A stretch of DNA of 64,000 nucleotides from Muribaculum intestinale. Lineage in GTDB: Bacteria; Bacteroidota; Bacteroidia; Bacteroidales; Muribaculaceae. The position numbers and the translations under genes are program-made. The notes under the pieces were generated by a model that was not told the origin of the DNA, did no database searches, and worked only from the letters and a program-made list of their open reading frames with translations. Location of the stretch: positions 558,001 through 622,000 of the forward strand of contig NZ_CP021421.1 of NCBI RefSeq assembly GCF_002201515.1. The letters are read 5' to 3'. Positions 24,870 through 35,415 of the stretch are shown piece after piece. Position 1 is the stretch's first letter; every line of letters begins with the position of its first letter.

Positions 24870-25737
24870 GAGATTGTCTAAATTTTATTGATTAAAAATT
24901 TTATGGCAGCGAAATCAATCATTTCTTCCGCTGATTCATTCAGTATCTCATAGTTCCGGGCGAGTCTGCGGCAAGAGTCAAGCCATGCGAAAGTCCTCTC
25001 AACCACCCATCTGAGCGGCTTTGGCAGGAATCCCTTAACTCCATTGGGGGTATTGGATACCTCAAGCTCGATGCCGAAGTCTTTTTCAATGTCTTTGTCC
25101 ACGTCTCCCCGATACCCTCGGTCGGACAATACCTTGCGCAGGTCTTCCCATACATCATCCGCCAGTCCGCATAGATCATGAGCCATTTTTGAATCGTGAA
25201 TACCAGCGTTACAGACTTTCCTCGCAAGGATGAAGCCATTGCGGTCGGTGATGATATTCCTTTTGACACCCTTGACTTTTTTGTTGCCGTCATATCCGTT
25301 ATCTCCCTGTCTGCTACCCCATCTGACACTTTGGGCATCCATCGCGCCAACACTCGGACTTGATGCCTGGCCGCGTTTGCGACGTATCTTTCTGACGAGT
25401 TTCTCAAGGAAATGCTCGACACGACCCTCTTGTCTCCATTTATGGTAGTAATAATAGACACTTTTCCACGCGGGATAGTCGTGAGGCAACCTTCGCCATT
25501 GACAACCGCTGGCCAATAGGTAGAGGATAGCTTCAAAAACTGATTGTAGTGAATATTTTCTCTTGCGTCTATCATTTTCAAGGAATTCTTTGTTTATATA
25601 AGACCACTGACCCTCGGTCAGATGTGTCTGATAGAGATTGATTTCGTGCATAATATTAGCCTTTTCTCTTTCAACACTCTGATTGAGGGTTTGTTATGCC
25701 TAATAACATTATTTCGCACTAATTTTTAGACAATCTC
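24870..25737 (-). mobile_element. IS5-family (IS1031-like) insertion sequence, 868 bp
   Basis: Inverted ends GAGATTGTCTAAA at 24,870 and its complement ending 25,737 are flanked by TAA at 24,867-24,869 and 25,738-25,740. A 3-bp TNA duplication is the habit of the IS1031 group. A single intact transposase gene lies on the minus strand. Confidence 0.9.
24878..25651 (-). CDS. IS5-family transposase
   Basis: 257 aa, full length. N-terminal DUF4096-type domain (LTEGQWSYI, LYLLASGCQWRRLP, YYYYHKW), then the DDE domain with VGAMDAQSVRWG (first Asp), LSDRGYRGD (second Asp) and RWVVERTFAWLD...RRLARNYE (Glu). No frameshift is needed, unlike many IS1031-group members. Likely active and able to move the adjacent MITE in trans. 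Confidence 0.93.
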   Translation of the reverse strand: MHEINLYQTHLTEGQWSYINKEFLENDRRKRKYSLQSVFEAILYLLASGCQWRRLPHDYPAWKSVYYYYHKWRQEGRVEHFLEKLVRKIRRKRGQASSPSVGAMDAQSVRWGSRQGDNGYDGNKKVKGVKRNIITDRNGFILARKVCNAGIHDSKMAHDLCGLADDVWEDLRKVLSDRGYRGDVDKDIEKDFGIELEVSNTPNGVKGFLPKPLRWVVERTFAWLDSCRRLARNYEILNESAEEMIDFAAIKFLINKI

Positions 25738-25794
25738 TAAGATTTACATTCTTCAAATGTGCAACAAATTGAGAAAAGAAATAACAGTTTTTCG

Positions 25795-25802
25795 TATCTT
25801 TG
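25795..25802 (+). promoter_or_regulatory. -7 element of the coiled-coil lipoprotein gene
   Basis: TATCTTTG fits TAnnTTTG, 36 nt before the ATG at 25,839. The IS5 element ends only about 55 bp upstream of it. Confidence 0.55.
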
Positions 25803-25838
25803 TAGACAAGTTGTTACGTAAGCAGTATATTTTCATTA

Positions 25839-26696
25839 ATGAAACACATAACCGCCATACTCATATTATCGGCTGCAATTGCCGCCTGCGCTCCCAAAGA
25901 ACCGACTGAAAGCCGACAGGATCTTATGGAAGCATCCCGACAGGAACTTGCCACGGCAGTTTCGGAGCGCGACATGCTGTTCGCCCTTGTAAAAGAGATT
26001 GCCGTCGATATGGAAGAGATGAAACGACTGGAAAATATAATATCGGTAACACCCGTATCTGCCGAATCAGATGTCAGAGAGTATTCTCAGCTTCGCAACG
26101 ATATGTCTGCCCTGAAGCGCTCGCTCAACCAGCGCCGACAGCGACTCGCCGAAGTTGAGGAGCAACTGCAGCAGTCCGGGCTTTTTACCGACGACCTGCA
26201 GGATGTAATCGACATCATGCGCAAACAGCTCGACATCCAGGCATCAGAAATCAAAACCCTGAATACAAGGTTATTGAAGGCCAATTCATCCATAGCAGAA
26301 CTTAATACTACTATTGACTCGCTGAATCACAGCATCGACAAGGCAAACAATCAGCGCGATTCAATAGGCCGGAACGCCGCCCGGTTTGAGGAAGAACTCT
26401 ACACCTGCTACTACATCGTCGAAAGCAAATCCGCATTGAAAGATATGCACATAATCGAAAGCGGATTCCTTAGGCCTACCCGACTTACCCGCGACTTCGA
26501 CAACAGCGCATTCATTGCCGGAGACAAACGCTCGCTCGGCGCTCTGAAGATGACGTCAGACAAAGCCCGTCTGCTAAGCAACCATCCCGATTACTCATAT
26601 GAGATAATCGACAATGATAATACAAAAATGCTTATTATCAAGGACCCTGAAAATTTTTGGTCACACACCAATTACCTCGTGATTCAGACTGACTGA
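25839..26696 (+). CDS. Coiled-coil lipoprotein of unknown function
   Basis: 285 aa. Short signal peptide with lipobox AIAAC (Cys at 17), so membrane-anchored. Residues about 30-190 are a long heptad-rich coiled coil (RNDMSALKRSLNQRRQRL..., LLKANSSIAELNTTIDSLN). The C-terminal ~100 residues form a small globular part (YYIVESKSALKD..., RDFDNSAFIAGDKRSLG). Such proteins are common in Bacteroidetes; the role is not known. Confidence 0.85.
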   Translation: MKHITAILILSAAIAACAPKEPTESRQDLMEASRQELATAVSERDMLFALVKEIAVDMEEMKRLENIISVTPVSAESDVREYSQLRNDMSALKRSLNQRRQRLAEVEEQLQQSGLFTDDLQDVIDIMRKQLDIQASEIKTLNTRLLKANSSIAELNTTIDSLNHSIDKANNQRDSIGRNAARFEEELYTCYYIVESKSALKDMHIIESGFLRPTRLTRDFDNSAFIAGDKRSLGALKMTSDKARLLSNHPDYSYEIIDNDNTKMLIIKDPENFWSHTNYLVIQTD

Positions 26697-26782
26697 TAGT
26701 CGCTGTCACAGTAATTGATATACTGAATTTTTCGCACTCTCTCACTTTTATTATCACTTTTAAGCCTTCCATTAACACATTT

Positions 26783-26813
26783 TTTGAACGGATTGGTATG
26801 CTTGCTATATTTG
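26783..26813 (+). promoter_or_regulatory. Promoter of SusC/SusD pair 1
   Basis: TTTG (26,783-26,786), 19 nt, TATATTTG (26,806-26,813): a perfect consensus, 27 nt before the SusC ATG. Confidence 0.78.
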
Positions 26814-26840
26814 CTGAGTCTCACACACTAATCTGTTTAT

Positions 26841-29800
26841 ATGAAAGGAATAACATTTGTCTGTCTTTCATTTGTATTCTGCCTCCTCACAGGAACAACA
26901 CACATTTACGCCTCTGAAAACCTTGCCGACAGCATCAATGCATCGGCGGCACAAACGGTGTCGACAACCGTACGAGGCACTGTAACCGACGCTACCGGCG
27001 AGCCTATAATCGGCGCGATTGTAAAGCTAAGCGGTGCTTCTACAGGAGCCACCGATACCGATGTGTCTGGACAGTTCACACTCTCTGATGTGAAATATCC
27101 ATCGGAGATTGAAGTGTCATACATAGGATTCAATCCGGTCGAGATGCGCCTGAAAGAGGGCACATCGCGCTACACTGTGGTAATGCACGAGATAAAGTCG
27201 ACACTCGACGAAGTCGTAGTCGTCGGCTACGCGACACAGCGAAAAGTCAACCTTACCGGCTCTGTGTCATCGATAAGCGCGTCTACACTCGCCGACCGGC
27301 CGCTCACTAACGCCACCAACGCACTTGCCGGACTGGCTTCAGGCCTTACTGTCACAAATGCCGGAGGAAATACTCCCGGCTACGAGGCGCAGACAATACG
27401 CGTGCGCGGACAAGGCACTCTTAACGACGCCGCACCGCTCGTGGTGGTCGACGGAATGACCGGCATAGCCATCAGCGATGTAAATCCACAGGATATCGAG
27501 AATATATCCATCCTCAAGGATGCCGCATCATCGGCTATCTACGGCTCAAGAGCAGCCAACGGCGTAATACTCATAACCACACGACAAGGCATGGAGTCAC
27601 GTCCAAGTGTGACATACAGCGGCAACATTTCATTTGAGACAGTAGCCAAACGCCTCAACCTCGTGACCGACTATGCCGATTTCATGGAGATTCAGAATGC
27701 CGGTCTGATAGCCAACGGACAGGCACCGCGTTTCTCACAAGGCAAAATCGACGAATGGCGCAACGACGCCGGCCGCAATCCCACCATATATCCCAACACC
27801 GACTGGCACGACCACATATACCGCAACCCCTCGGTGGTGCAGAACCATAATGTATCCCTCACCGGAGGGAGCAAGCGCGTACGCTACAACATGTCGTTCG
27901 GATATGTCGACAATCCGGGCATGATATACCACACCGACTACTCCCGCTACCAGCTGCGCACCAATCTGGAAGTCAACGTAAAGCCGTGGCTCACAATAGG
28001 CACCAACCTCTTCGGATATATCGACTCCAACAATCCGTCGGCCGACAACGCCACCAAAGGAGGCGATGTGATATTCGGCTCGGGAGCGTTCAACACTGTA
28101 CCCGGCATGACTCTCTACGACCCGGCGACCGGGCTCTACGGAGGCATACAGAATCCGGAAGAGGAGAATGTGAGCAACTTCAATCCCTACAGGCGCCAGT
28201 GGTTCTATAAAGATGAATTCCCCACAAAGACACGCCGCACCGTGGCAAAACTTTTTGCCCGCATCCAGCCATTGAAAGGACTTGTGATACAAGGCTCTTA
28301 CTCATATAATTACTGGACACGCCGCGAGGAGCACCATCTTACCGACCGCAATCTATATCGCTTTACAGCCGACGGGCCTGTGCTGATACGCGAAGGCGTA
28401 GTGCGCACATACATCCGCCGCCGCAACTACGCCAATACATTCCGTTCATCCGAGATTACAGCCCACTATACACTGACAAAAGGTAAGTTCGAAGGAACCA
28501 TACTTCTTGGAGCGAGTCAGGAATACAATAAATACGAGAATGAGTCATTCCTCAAATATGACCTAATCGACGACTCAATGACCGCAATAGACGGCGGCAC
28601 AACCAACGGCAATATCTCCGGAAATTATACCGAATGGGCCATGCGCTCATACTTCGGCCGCATCAACCTGTCGTGGGACGACAAATACATGCTTGAAGCG
28701 AATCTGCGCGCCGACGGTTCATCAAAGTTTGCACCGGGACACCGCTGGGGATATTTCCCCTCGGTATCGGCAGGATGGCGCATCTCTGAAGAATCATTCA
28801 TGAAGGCGACACGCTCATGGCTCGACAATCTGAAGCTGAGAGCTTCCTACGGCTCGCTCGGCAACAACGCCACCACAAGCTACTACATGTATCAGTCGCT
28901 GTTTGCCTCGGCCAACTACATCCTCAACGGCAGTATCACAGGTGGCTTCGCCCAGTCTATCCTGTCAAATCAGAATCTTTCATGGGAAAAAACCTACATG
29001 ACCAACTTCGGTATCGACTTCGGATTGTTCAACAACCGTCTGAACGGCTCATTCGACATATACGACAAGAATACCAAAGGGATACTTATCTCACTCCCGG
29101 CTCCCCTGGAGCATGGCACAAGCACCGTACCCAACCAGAATGCCGGCGAAGTAAACAACCGCGGACTTGAGTTTGACATAAACTGGAGCGACCGAATAGG
29201 CAACGTAGGCTACTCCGTTGGATTCAACATGGCATACGTAAGAAATAAGGTCACTAAATTCCAGGGCGACGTGCCCTCAATCAGCGGTGTATACAAGACC
29301 CAGGAGGGACGCCCTATCAACCAGCTCTACGTCATAAAAGTCGACCGCATCGTGCGCGACCAGGCCGATCTCGACTATGTGCAGTCGCTTGTCGACCGCA
29401 ATCCCGACTATTTCGCCACATTCCAGCGTCCTGAACTCGGCGACTTCCTCTATGCCGACACCAACGGCGACGGCTCCCTCGACAACAACGACAGAGTGGA
29501 GATAGGCAAAGGAACCCTCCCGACATTCACCTACGGCGCAAGCCTCGGTCTCACATGGAAAGACTTTGATTTCAGCCTCCTGCTCCAGGGCGTAGGCAAC
29601 CATCAGGTATATTACAACAACCAGGCATTCCGCTTCGTGACAGTTATGGGACAGTCGCTTATAAAGGACATAACCGACAACGCATGGACTCTGGAGAATC
29701 CCTACAATTCAAAATATCCTATACTACGCAACAACTCCAACGCCAAGAATAATATCGCCAGCGACGCCTTTGTACACAACGCTGCATACCTGCGCTGCAA

Positions 29801-29993
29801 GAATATCCAGCTCGGCTACACCGTGCCACGCAATATTACAAAGAAAGTATACATCTCCAATCTGAAAATCTACGCAAGCATCGACAATCTGTTTACAATC
29901 ACAAAATTCCCGGGTCTTGACCCGGAAGTAGGAGCCGACGTAGGCTACCCCGCCGTACGCCAGTATTCTCTCGGCATCAATCTGACATTCTAA
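26841..29993 (+). CDS. susC: SusC/RagA-family TonB-linked outer-membrane transporter (pair 1)
   Basis: 1050 aa. Signal peptide (about 1-25), CarboxypepD_reg-like domain (about 42-120, VTDATGEPIIGAIV...), TonB-box-like DEVVVVGYA, plug domain (about 130-250, IRVRGQGTLNDAAPLVVVDG, ISILKDAASSAIYGSRAANGVILITT; landmarks IRVRGQGTL, SSAIYGSRAANG) and a C-terminal 22-strand barrel ending LGINLTF. It imports oligosaccharides or peptides with its SusD lid. Only the SusD gene follows, so the substrate cannot be deduced; no glycosidase is adjacent. Confidence 0.95.
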   Translation: MKGITFVCLSFVFCLLTGTTHIYASENLADSINASAAQTVSTTVRGTVTDATGEPIIGAIVKLSGASTGATDTDVSGQFTLSDVKYPSEIEVSYIGFNPVEMRLKEGTSRYTVVMHEIKSTLDEVVVVGYATQRKVNLTGSVSSISASTLADRPLTNATNALAGLASGLTVTNAGGNTPGYEAQTIRVRGQGTLNDAAPLVVVDGMTGIAISDVNPQDIENISILKDAASSAIYGSRAANGVILITTRQGMESRPSVTYSGNISFETVAKRLNLVTDYADFMEIQNAGLIANGQAPRFSQGKIDEWRNDAGRNPTIYPNTDWHDHIYRNPSVVQNHNVSLTGGSKRVRYNMSFGYVDNPGMIYHTDYSRYQLRTNLEVNVKPWLTIGTNLFGYIDSNNPSADNATKGGDVIFGSGAFNTVPGMTLYDPATGLYGGIQNPEEENVSNFNPYRRQWFYKDEFPTKTRRTVAKLFARIQPLKGLVIQGSYSYNYWTRREEHHLTDRNLYRFTADGPVLIREGVVRTYIRRRNYANTFRSSEITAHYTLTKGKFEGTILLGASQEYNKYENESFLKYDLIDDSMTAIDGGTTNGNISGNYTEWAMRSYFGRINLSWDDKYMLEANLRADGSSKFAPGHRWGYFPSVSAGWRISEESFMKATRSWLDNLKLRASYGSLGNNATTSYYMYQSLFASANYILNGSITGGFAQSILSNQNLSWEKTYMTNFGIDFGLFNNRLNGSFDIYDKNTKGILISLPAPLEHGTSTVPNQNAGEVNNRGLEFDINWSDRIGNVGYSVGFNMAYVRNKVTKFQGDVPSISGVYKTQEGRPINQLYVIKVDRIVRDQADLDYVQSLVDRNPDYFATFQRPELGDFLYADTNGDGSLDNNDRVEIGKGTLPTFTYGASLGLTWKDFDFSLLLQGVGNHQVYYNNQAFRFVTVMGQSLIKDITDNAWTLENPYNSKYPILRNNSNAKNNIASDAFVHNAAYLRCKNIQLGYTVPRNITKKVYISNLKIYASIDNLFTITKFPGLDPEVGADVGYPAVRQYSLGINLTF

Positions 29994-30008
29994 GATTCAC
30001 AACATACA

Positions 30009-31730
30009 ATGACACTACGACACATATCATACACCGTGGCAATAGCCACAGCCTCACTCCTCGCCTCATGCGAGAGCCTCGACTATAATCCGGCCGACCA
30101 GATGTCGGGCAACACATTCTGGAAAACAGAGACCCACGCACGCCAGGCCGCTGTCGGCATGTATTCAGCTATGAAAGAGCCTTGGTGCTTCGGCATGGAG
30201 TTTACCTTCGACATGTGCAGCGACATAGCCGACGGCACATCGCCATGGGCCGATGTGGCGCGCGGCAACTCGTTCGCATCCAACAGCAGCGGCGTACAGA
30301 ACCACTGGCAGTACCTCTACGAACTTGTCCACCGTGCCAACACTGTAATACGCAACGTATCCGCCATGCAGATCAGTCAGGAGACAATCGAGCGCGTCAC
30401 CGGCGAAGCCCGATTCCTGCGCGCAATGGCCTATTTCCGCATGCTGCAATGCTGGGGAGGAGTGCCTTATTACGACGAGACATGCGACATCAACGAGCAG
30501 TTTGACAAGCTCGACAATCCACGCATATCGGCCGACGAGCTGCGCACACACATACTCGACGACCTCACCTACGCCATCGACCGACTCCCCGTGGCATGGG
30601 GTGCCGAGGATCTCGGACGAGCCACCAAAGGAGCCGCATACGCTCTTCGAGGGAAGGTATACCTATTCAACAGCCAGTGGGACCTCGCGGCAGCTGACTT
30701 CGAAGAGATTGTCTACAACCGCACCAACAACTACGGCTACTCCCTACACCCCGACTACGAAAGCCTGTTCCGACTGTACAACGGCCTTCACAGTCCGGAA
30801 ATGATATTCTCCATTCAGTCAATCGACGGCAACGTCGCGGGCTACGCGCTCGATATCGTTTCGTACTTCGGCAACAAGTCCACAATGCGCCTTATCGCAT
30901 CCAACCGCATCGTACCCTCGGTCACTCTCGTCGACATGTATGAAAACCCCGACGGAACCGACTTTGACTGGGACAACGTATTCCCCGGATTCAACAATGC
31001 CGACCCTCAGACACGCCGACGCTACATGTGCGTGGCCATCAACGACGCAAGCACCGAAATCACAAGCACACTCGAATGCGACACCGTAAAAGTGCTCGAC
31101 GCCTATCGCAAACGCGACCCGCGCCTGTGCTGGAACGTAATAACACCCTATTCCCACTATCTCGGCACCGACGCCGGCTCCAACCCGATGGACAAGCAGT
31201 TTGTGCTCGCCGACCCTACCAAAGGGGGCTCGCCCATGGAGGCACAGGCATTTATCCGCAATTCCGAAGGGTGGAATTCCTACTTCTGGCGCAAATGGAT
31301 TCCCACAGGCAATCTCGACGGATACTGGGGAGAATACACCCGCACTCCATATGAATTTCCGCTCATACGACTTGGCGATGTGCTTCTCATGCTTGCCGAG
31401 GCCTACAACGAGCAGGGATTCCCCGAAAAGGCCGTGGCTGAAGTCAACAAGGTGCGTGCACGCGTGTCAATGCCCGACATACCGACAGGCTCACACGACG
31501 AGATTGCAGCACGCATACGCAAAGAGCGCGCATGCGAACTCGCCGGTGAAGGACAGCGCTACTGGGACCTCCGCCGCTGGGGCATGCTGGAGGCATCGGT
31601 AAAGGATGCCACCGACATATTCGGCGACCTGATGTATACACGCACCTACCAGCCACGCCACGAACTGTGGCCAATACCGCTCGTCGAACTCGACCGCAAC
31701 CGCAACCTCACCCAGAACCCGGGCTGGTAA
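30009..31730 (+). CDS. susD: SusD/RagB-family lipoprotein (pair 1)
   Basis: 573 aa surface lipoprotein that caps the SusC barrel. Lipobox SLLASC (Cys about 21). SusD features: NPADQMSGNTFWKTE at the N-terminus, ARFLRAMAYFRMLQCWGGVPYY, a TPR-like helical scaffold, and the C-terminal RxxRxxELAGEGQRYWDLRRWG and LWPIP...LTQNPGW blocks. Starts 15 bp after SusC. Confidence 0.94.
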   Translation: MTLRHISYTVAIATASLLASCESLDYNPADQMSGNTFWKTETHARQAAVGMYSAMKEPWCFGMEFTFDMCSDIADGTSPWADVARGNSFASNSSGVQNHWQYLYELVHRANTVIRNVSAMQISQETIERVTGEARFLRAMAYFRMLQCWGGVPYYDETCDINEQFDKLDNPRISADELRTHILDDLTYAIDRLPVAWGAEDLGRATKGAAYALRGKVYLFNSQWDLAAADFEEIVYNRTNNYGYSLHPDYESLFRLYNGLHSPEMIFSIQSIDGNVAGYALDIVSYFGNKSTMRLIASNRIVPSVTLVDMYENPDGTDFDWDNVFPGFNNADPQTRRRYMCVAINDASTEITSTLECDTVKVLDAYRKRDPRLCWNVITPYSHYLGTDAGSNPMDKQFVLADPTKGGSPMEAQAFIRNSEGWNSYFWRKWIPTGNLDGYWGEYTRTPYEFPLIRLGDVLLMLAEAYNEQGFPEKAVAEVNKVRARVSMPDIPTGSHDEIAARIRKERACELAGEGQRYWDLRRWGMLEASVKDATDIFGDLMYTRTYQPRHELWPIPLVELDRNRNLTQNPGW

Positions 31731-31742
31731 CACAGTCTGCCC

Positions 31743-32666
31743 TTATGGCAGAGCTACGGTAACACGCACAGGAAAATGATCGGAGGGTATCCGCGCCGTA
31801 TACGAATATATGTCGACTTCGGTAGGAGCGGTGCCCTCCGTATCTATAAGGCCGTTTTCACGGCTTCCGGTACGATAGGTGTCGGTGAGCACTCCGTATT
31901 TGAGCACCCTTACCGACGGCGACGCAAACACATGGTCGATGCGCTGGTCGGTAAATCCGCTCACATTGTAATGGTTGATGGTGCCGTTGGGCGCAAATAC
32001 TGACTCGGCGCTCAGAAACGCATCGGCAAACACTCCGTCGCTCACCAGCACCGCGTATGAGTCGCTCCTTTGGTCGACATTGAAATCGCCCGTTAGAAAC
32101 ACCGGCAGTTCCGGACCGAATTCGTCAATTTTCTGCTTTACGAGCTTTGCGCTCTCTATACGCGCCTTTACCCCGACATGGTCCATGTGCAGGTTGAAAA
32201 ACAGAAATTCCTTGCCCGAAGGCTTATGGCGGAAACGCCCCCACGAGCATATGCGGAAGCATGCCGCATCCCATCCGAGACCGGGAGTATCGGGAGTCTC
32301 CGAAAGCCAGAAATCACCCTTGTCGACCACCTCAAACATATCCTTGCGGTAAAAGATGGCCGAATGCTCTCCGCTATCCTTGCCGTCATCGCGGCCTACT
32401 CCTGTATACTCATACTCAGGCAACAGTCCCTTAAGGTCGTCGAGCTGTGTCTTAAAGCCCTCCTGGGTGCCGAATATGTCAAAGTCATGAAATCGTATCA
32501 GCCCAGCCACATACGGGCAACGCTGTTCCCAGCCGTTTCCGGCTATGCTGTCTTCTTCGTTTTTCTGGCGTAGATTATAAGTAGCGACATTGAATGTGGC
32601 ACTCTGTGCCACACACAATGTCGCGATACCTATAGCAAGAATCAGAAGATACATTCTACGGTACAT
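31743..32666 (-). CDS. Secreted endonuclease/exonuclease/phosphatase family protein
   Basis: 307 aa; signal peptide (about 1-22, ...LCVAQS). EEP-fold residues: VATYNLRQ, GTQEGFKTQ (metal-binding Glu), NLHMDHVG, LTGDFNVDQRSD (GDFN), and the terminal SDHFPVRV His. Related Bacteroidetes enzymes act as phosphodiesterases or sphingomyelinase-like/sugar-phosphate phosphatases in the envelope; the actual substrate is unknown. Convergent with the SusD gene, 12 bp apart. Confidence 0.9.
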   Translation of the reverse strand: MYRRMYLLILAIGIATLCVAQSATFNVATYNLRQKNEEDSIAGNGWEQRCPYVAGLIRFHDFDIFGTQEGFKTQLDDLKGLLPEYEYTGVGRDDGKDSGEHSAIFYRKDMFEVVDKGDFWLSETPDTPGLGWDAACFRICSWGRFRHKPSGKEFLFFNLHMDHVGVKARIESAKLVKQKIDEFGPELPVFLTGDFNVDQRSDSYAVLVSDGVFADAFLSAESVFAPNGTINHYNVSGFTDQRIDHVFASPSVRVLKYGVLTDTYRTGSRENGLIDTEGTAPTEVDIYSYTARIPSDHFPVRVTVALP

Positions 32667-32706
32667 CGTATTCTTACTATTATTTTATTTATATGTAAGT
32701 ATGTGT

Positions 32707-34062
32707 TTATCGCATGCCTCCGCGCATATTCTTCATGGCGCGCATGGCATTCATCATCTTCATCGGGTTCGACTTTATAGCATTGGCCTGACGCATGAGC
32801 TTGCGTGTCTCCTCAAACTGCTTGAGCAGACGGTTGACATCCTGTAGCGAGTTGCCCGACCCCTTGGCGATACGCTGGCGGCGGCTCGCATTGATAATAT
32901 CGGGATTGGCACGCTCGGCGGCGGTCATCGACTTGATTATCGACTCTATGCCCTTGAAAGCGTTGTCATCGATATCGACATCCTTGATAGCCTTGCCCAC
33001 ACCGGGAATCATCGAGGCAAGGTCCTTGAGGTTGCCCATCTTCTTTATCTGCTCTATCTGGGCGAGGAAGTCGTTGAAGTTAAACTGGTTCTTGGCAATC
33101 TTGCGCTGTAGTTCGCGTGCCTGCTTCTCGTCAAACTGCTGCTGGGCCTTCTCCACGAGCGACACGATATCGCCCATGCCGAGGATACGGTCGGCCATAC
33201 GTGCCGGGTGGAAGTAGTCGAGCGCGTCGAGCTTCTCACCGGTGCCGACAAACTTGATAGGCTTGTCAACAACAGTGCGTATCGACAGAGCGGCACCACC
33301 GCGGGTATCGCCGTCGAGCTTCGTGAGCACTACGCCGTCGAAGTCGAGACGCTCGTTGAACTCACGTGCTGTATTCACAGCATCCTGACCGGTCATCGAG
33401 TCGACCACGAAAAGAGTCTCGTTGGGCTTCACTGCCTTCTTGATGGCAGCGATTTCCTGCATCATCTGCTCGTCAACAGCCAGACGTCCGGCGGTATCGA
33501 CAATCACAAGGTCGTAATGGTTGGTCTTGGCATAGCGGATAGCATTCTCGGCAATCTCCACCGGATTCTTATTCCCTTCTTCGGTATATACAGGCACATC
33601 TATCTGCTGGCCAAGCACCTTAAGCTGCTCGATAGCCGCAGGACGGTATACGTCGCCGGCCACAAGAAGCGGGCGGCGCGACTTCTCGCTTTTGAGCTTT
33701 TTGGCAAGTTTGCCGCTCATGGTGGTCTTTCCGGAGCCCTGCAGACCCGACATGAGTATCACGGTAGGATTTCCCGAAAGATTGACCTGGGCAGTGTCGC
33801 CGCCCATCAGGGTGGCAAGCTCGTCATGTACAATCTTTACCATCAGCTGGCCCGGCTGAATGGCGTTGAGCACATTCTGGCCAAGAGCCTTTGCCTTGAC
33901 AGTATCGGTAAACTGCTTGGCGACTTTATAGTTGACGTCGGCGTCAAGAAGCGCGCGGCGCACATCCTTGAGCGTTTCGGCTACGTTGATTTCGGTAATC
34001 TTACCTTGGCCTTTGAGTAGCTTGAAACTGCGTTCAAGCCGTTCGCTTAGATTTTCAAACAT
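32707..34062 (-). CDS. ffh: Signal recognition particle GTPase Ffh
   Basis: SRP54 homologue that targets nascent membrane proteins with 4.5S RNA. 451 aa: N domain (1-85), G domain with GLQGSGKTT, VDTAGRLAVDEQMM, TKLDGDTRGGAAL, and the Met-rich M domain (about 295-451) with RRQRIAKGSG, the RNA-binding signature, ending in Met/Arg-rich NAMRAMKNMRGGMR. Confidence 0.97.
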   Translation of the reverse strand: MFENLSERLERSFKLLKGQGKITEINVAETLKDVRRALLDADVNYKVAKQFTDTVKAKALGQNVLNAIQPGQLMVKIVHDELATLMGGDTAQVNLSGNPTVILMSGLQGSGKTTMSGKLAKKLKSEKSRRPLLVAGDVYRPAAIEQLKVLGQQIDVPVYTEEGNKNPVEIAENAIRYAKTNHYDLVIVDTAGRLAVDEQMMQEIAAIKKAVKPNETLFVVDSMTGQDAVNTAREFNERLDFDGVVLTKLDGDTRGGAALSIRTVVDKPIKFVGTGEKLDALDYFHPARMADRILGMGDIVSLVEKAQQQFDEKQARELQRKIAKNQFNFNDFLAQIEQIKKMGNLKDLASMIPGVGKAIKDVDIDDNAFKGIESIIKSMTAAERANPDIINASRRQRIAKGSGNSLQDVNRLLKQFEETRKLMRQANAIKSNPMKMMNAMRAMKNMRGGMR

Positions 34063-34123
34063 ATGGTCGTGTAAGTGTTATCAGTTAATTATCGAGGAGC
34101 GGAGGAGTGTACGATACCGGAGC

Positions 34124-34477
34124 CTACACCAGACGGTTGGTGGCCGTATCGGGGAATATCACGGCCGGCTTGAATGTGCGCGCCTCGTCGTAGGGCATAG
34201 TGGCGTAACTCATTATTATCACCACATCGCCCGGCAACACCTTGCGCGCAGCAGCGCCGTTGAGGCATATCATGCCCGAACCGCGCTTGCCGGCAATGGT
34301 ATATGTATCAAAACGCTCGCCATTATTGTTGTCGACGATATACACACGCTCGCCGGGAAGGATATTGGCGGCGTCCATCAGATCCTGATCGATAGTGATG
34401 CTACCGATATAGTCAAGGTTGCTTTCTGTGACAGTCACACGGTGAATCTTCGATTTCACCATTTCTACCTGCATCAT
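34124..34477 (-). CDS. panD: Aspartate 1-decarboxylase precursor
   Basis: Makes beta-alanine for pantothenate. 117 aa, normal length. Self-cleavage site YIGSITID (Gly24-Ser25 in this numbering) gives the pyruvoyl group. [19 protein letters not shown] and [20 protein letters not shown] are family blocks. It lies 2 bp after panC, on the same strand. Confidence 0.96.
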   Translation of the reverse strand: MMQVEMVKSKIHRVTVTESNLDYIGSITIDQDLMDAANILPGERVYIVDNNNGERFDTYTIAGKRGSGMICLNGAAARKVLPGDVVIIMSYATMPYDEARTFKPAVIFPDTATNRLV

Positions 34478-34479
34478 GA

Positions 34480-35328
34480 TTATGCCGGATATTTGATGTT
34501 ATCAATAAGGCGCACATCGCCCATATATACAGTAACACAGCCTACGGCGCCACCCTCGGCCTCACTCCATTCGGCTATGGGCTGCATGTCGGCGGGGTTG
34601 ACAATCTCGTAGTACTCTACCTCCATCCCGTCCACAGCGTTTATGGCGTCGGTGACAGCGCGCTTCACTTCGTCCACACTGCGGCCGGAGGCTCCATCAA
34701 CGCTCTCGGCGAGAATACGGTGGATAGCCGGAGCTACGGCACGTTGCCCGGGGGTAAGGCGCACATTGCGCGAACTGAGAGCCAGTCCGTCGGCTTCGCG
34801 CTTTATCGGACAGGCCACAATCTCAATATCAAAGCCCTCGATTTCTACCATGCGGCGTATCACCGATATCTGCTGGAAATCCTTCTCTCCGAAATAGGCG
34901 CGGTCGGGCTGCACCATACGGAAAAGACGACTCACCACCTGGGCCACACCGTTGAAATGACCGGGACGCATGGCGCCCTCCATCACTTCAGCCACCGGAC
35001 CAAGCTCAAACACCCTGGTGTCGGGCTCGGGATAAATCTCCTCGACCGACGGGAAAAACGCTATATCGACCCCGGCAGCCTGGAGTTTCTCGCTGTCGGC
35101 CTCCTCGGTACGCGGATATGTGCGCAGGTCGTCAGGATTGTTAAACTGGGTAGGGTTGACAAACACGCTCACCACCACTACATCATTGTCGGCACGGGCC
35201 CTCTCTATCAATGACACATGGCCGGCGTGGAGCGCACCCATTGTAGGCACAAAGCCCACACTACGTCCGTCGGCCTTTACAGCCCCGACAGCTTCGCGCA
35301 GCTCTTTGGCTGTACGTACAGTTTTCAT
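34480..35328 (-). CDS. panC: Pantoate-beta-alanine ligase
   Basis: Joins pantoate and beta-alanine using ATP. 282 aa from the ATG at 35,326-35,328 ([14 protein letters not shown]), the normal length; an open extension to 35,415 has no family match. Motifs: [12 protein letters not shown] (HIGH-like), [32 protein letters not shown]. Coupled to panD. Confidence 0.96.
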   Translation of the reverse strand: MKTVRTAKELREAVGAVKADGRSVGFVPTMGALHAGHVSLIERARADNDVVVVSVFVNPTQFNNPDDLRTYPRTEEADSEKLQAAGVDIAFFPSVEEIYPEPDTRVFELGPVAEVMEGAMRPGHFNGVAQVVSRLFRMVQPDRAYFGEKDFQQISVIRRMVEIEGFDIEIVACPIKREADGLALSSRNVRLTPGQRAVAPAIHRILAESVDGASGRSVDEVKRAVTDAINAVDGMEVEYYEIVNPADMQPIAEWSEAEGGAVGCVTVYMGDVRLIDNIKYPA

Positions 35329-35415
35329 TTCTTTGTCGTTATCTTTATCGTTGTTGTCCGCCGGAATACGATTTACTACACATATTATATATAATGTATG
35401 GCCGACGGCCTGCAA

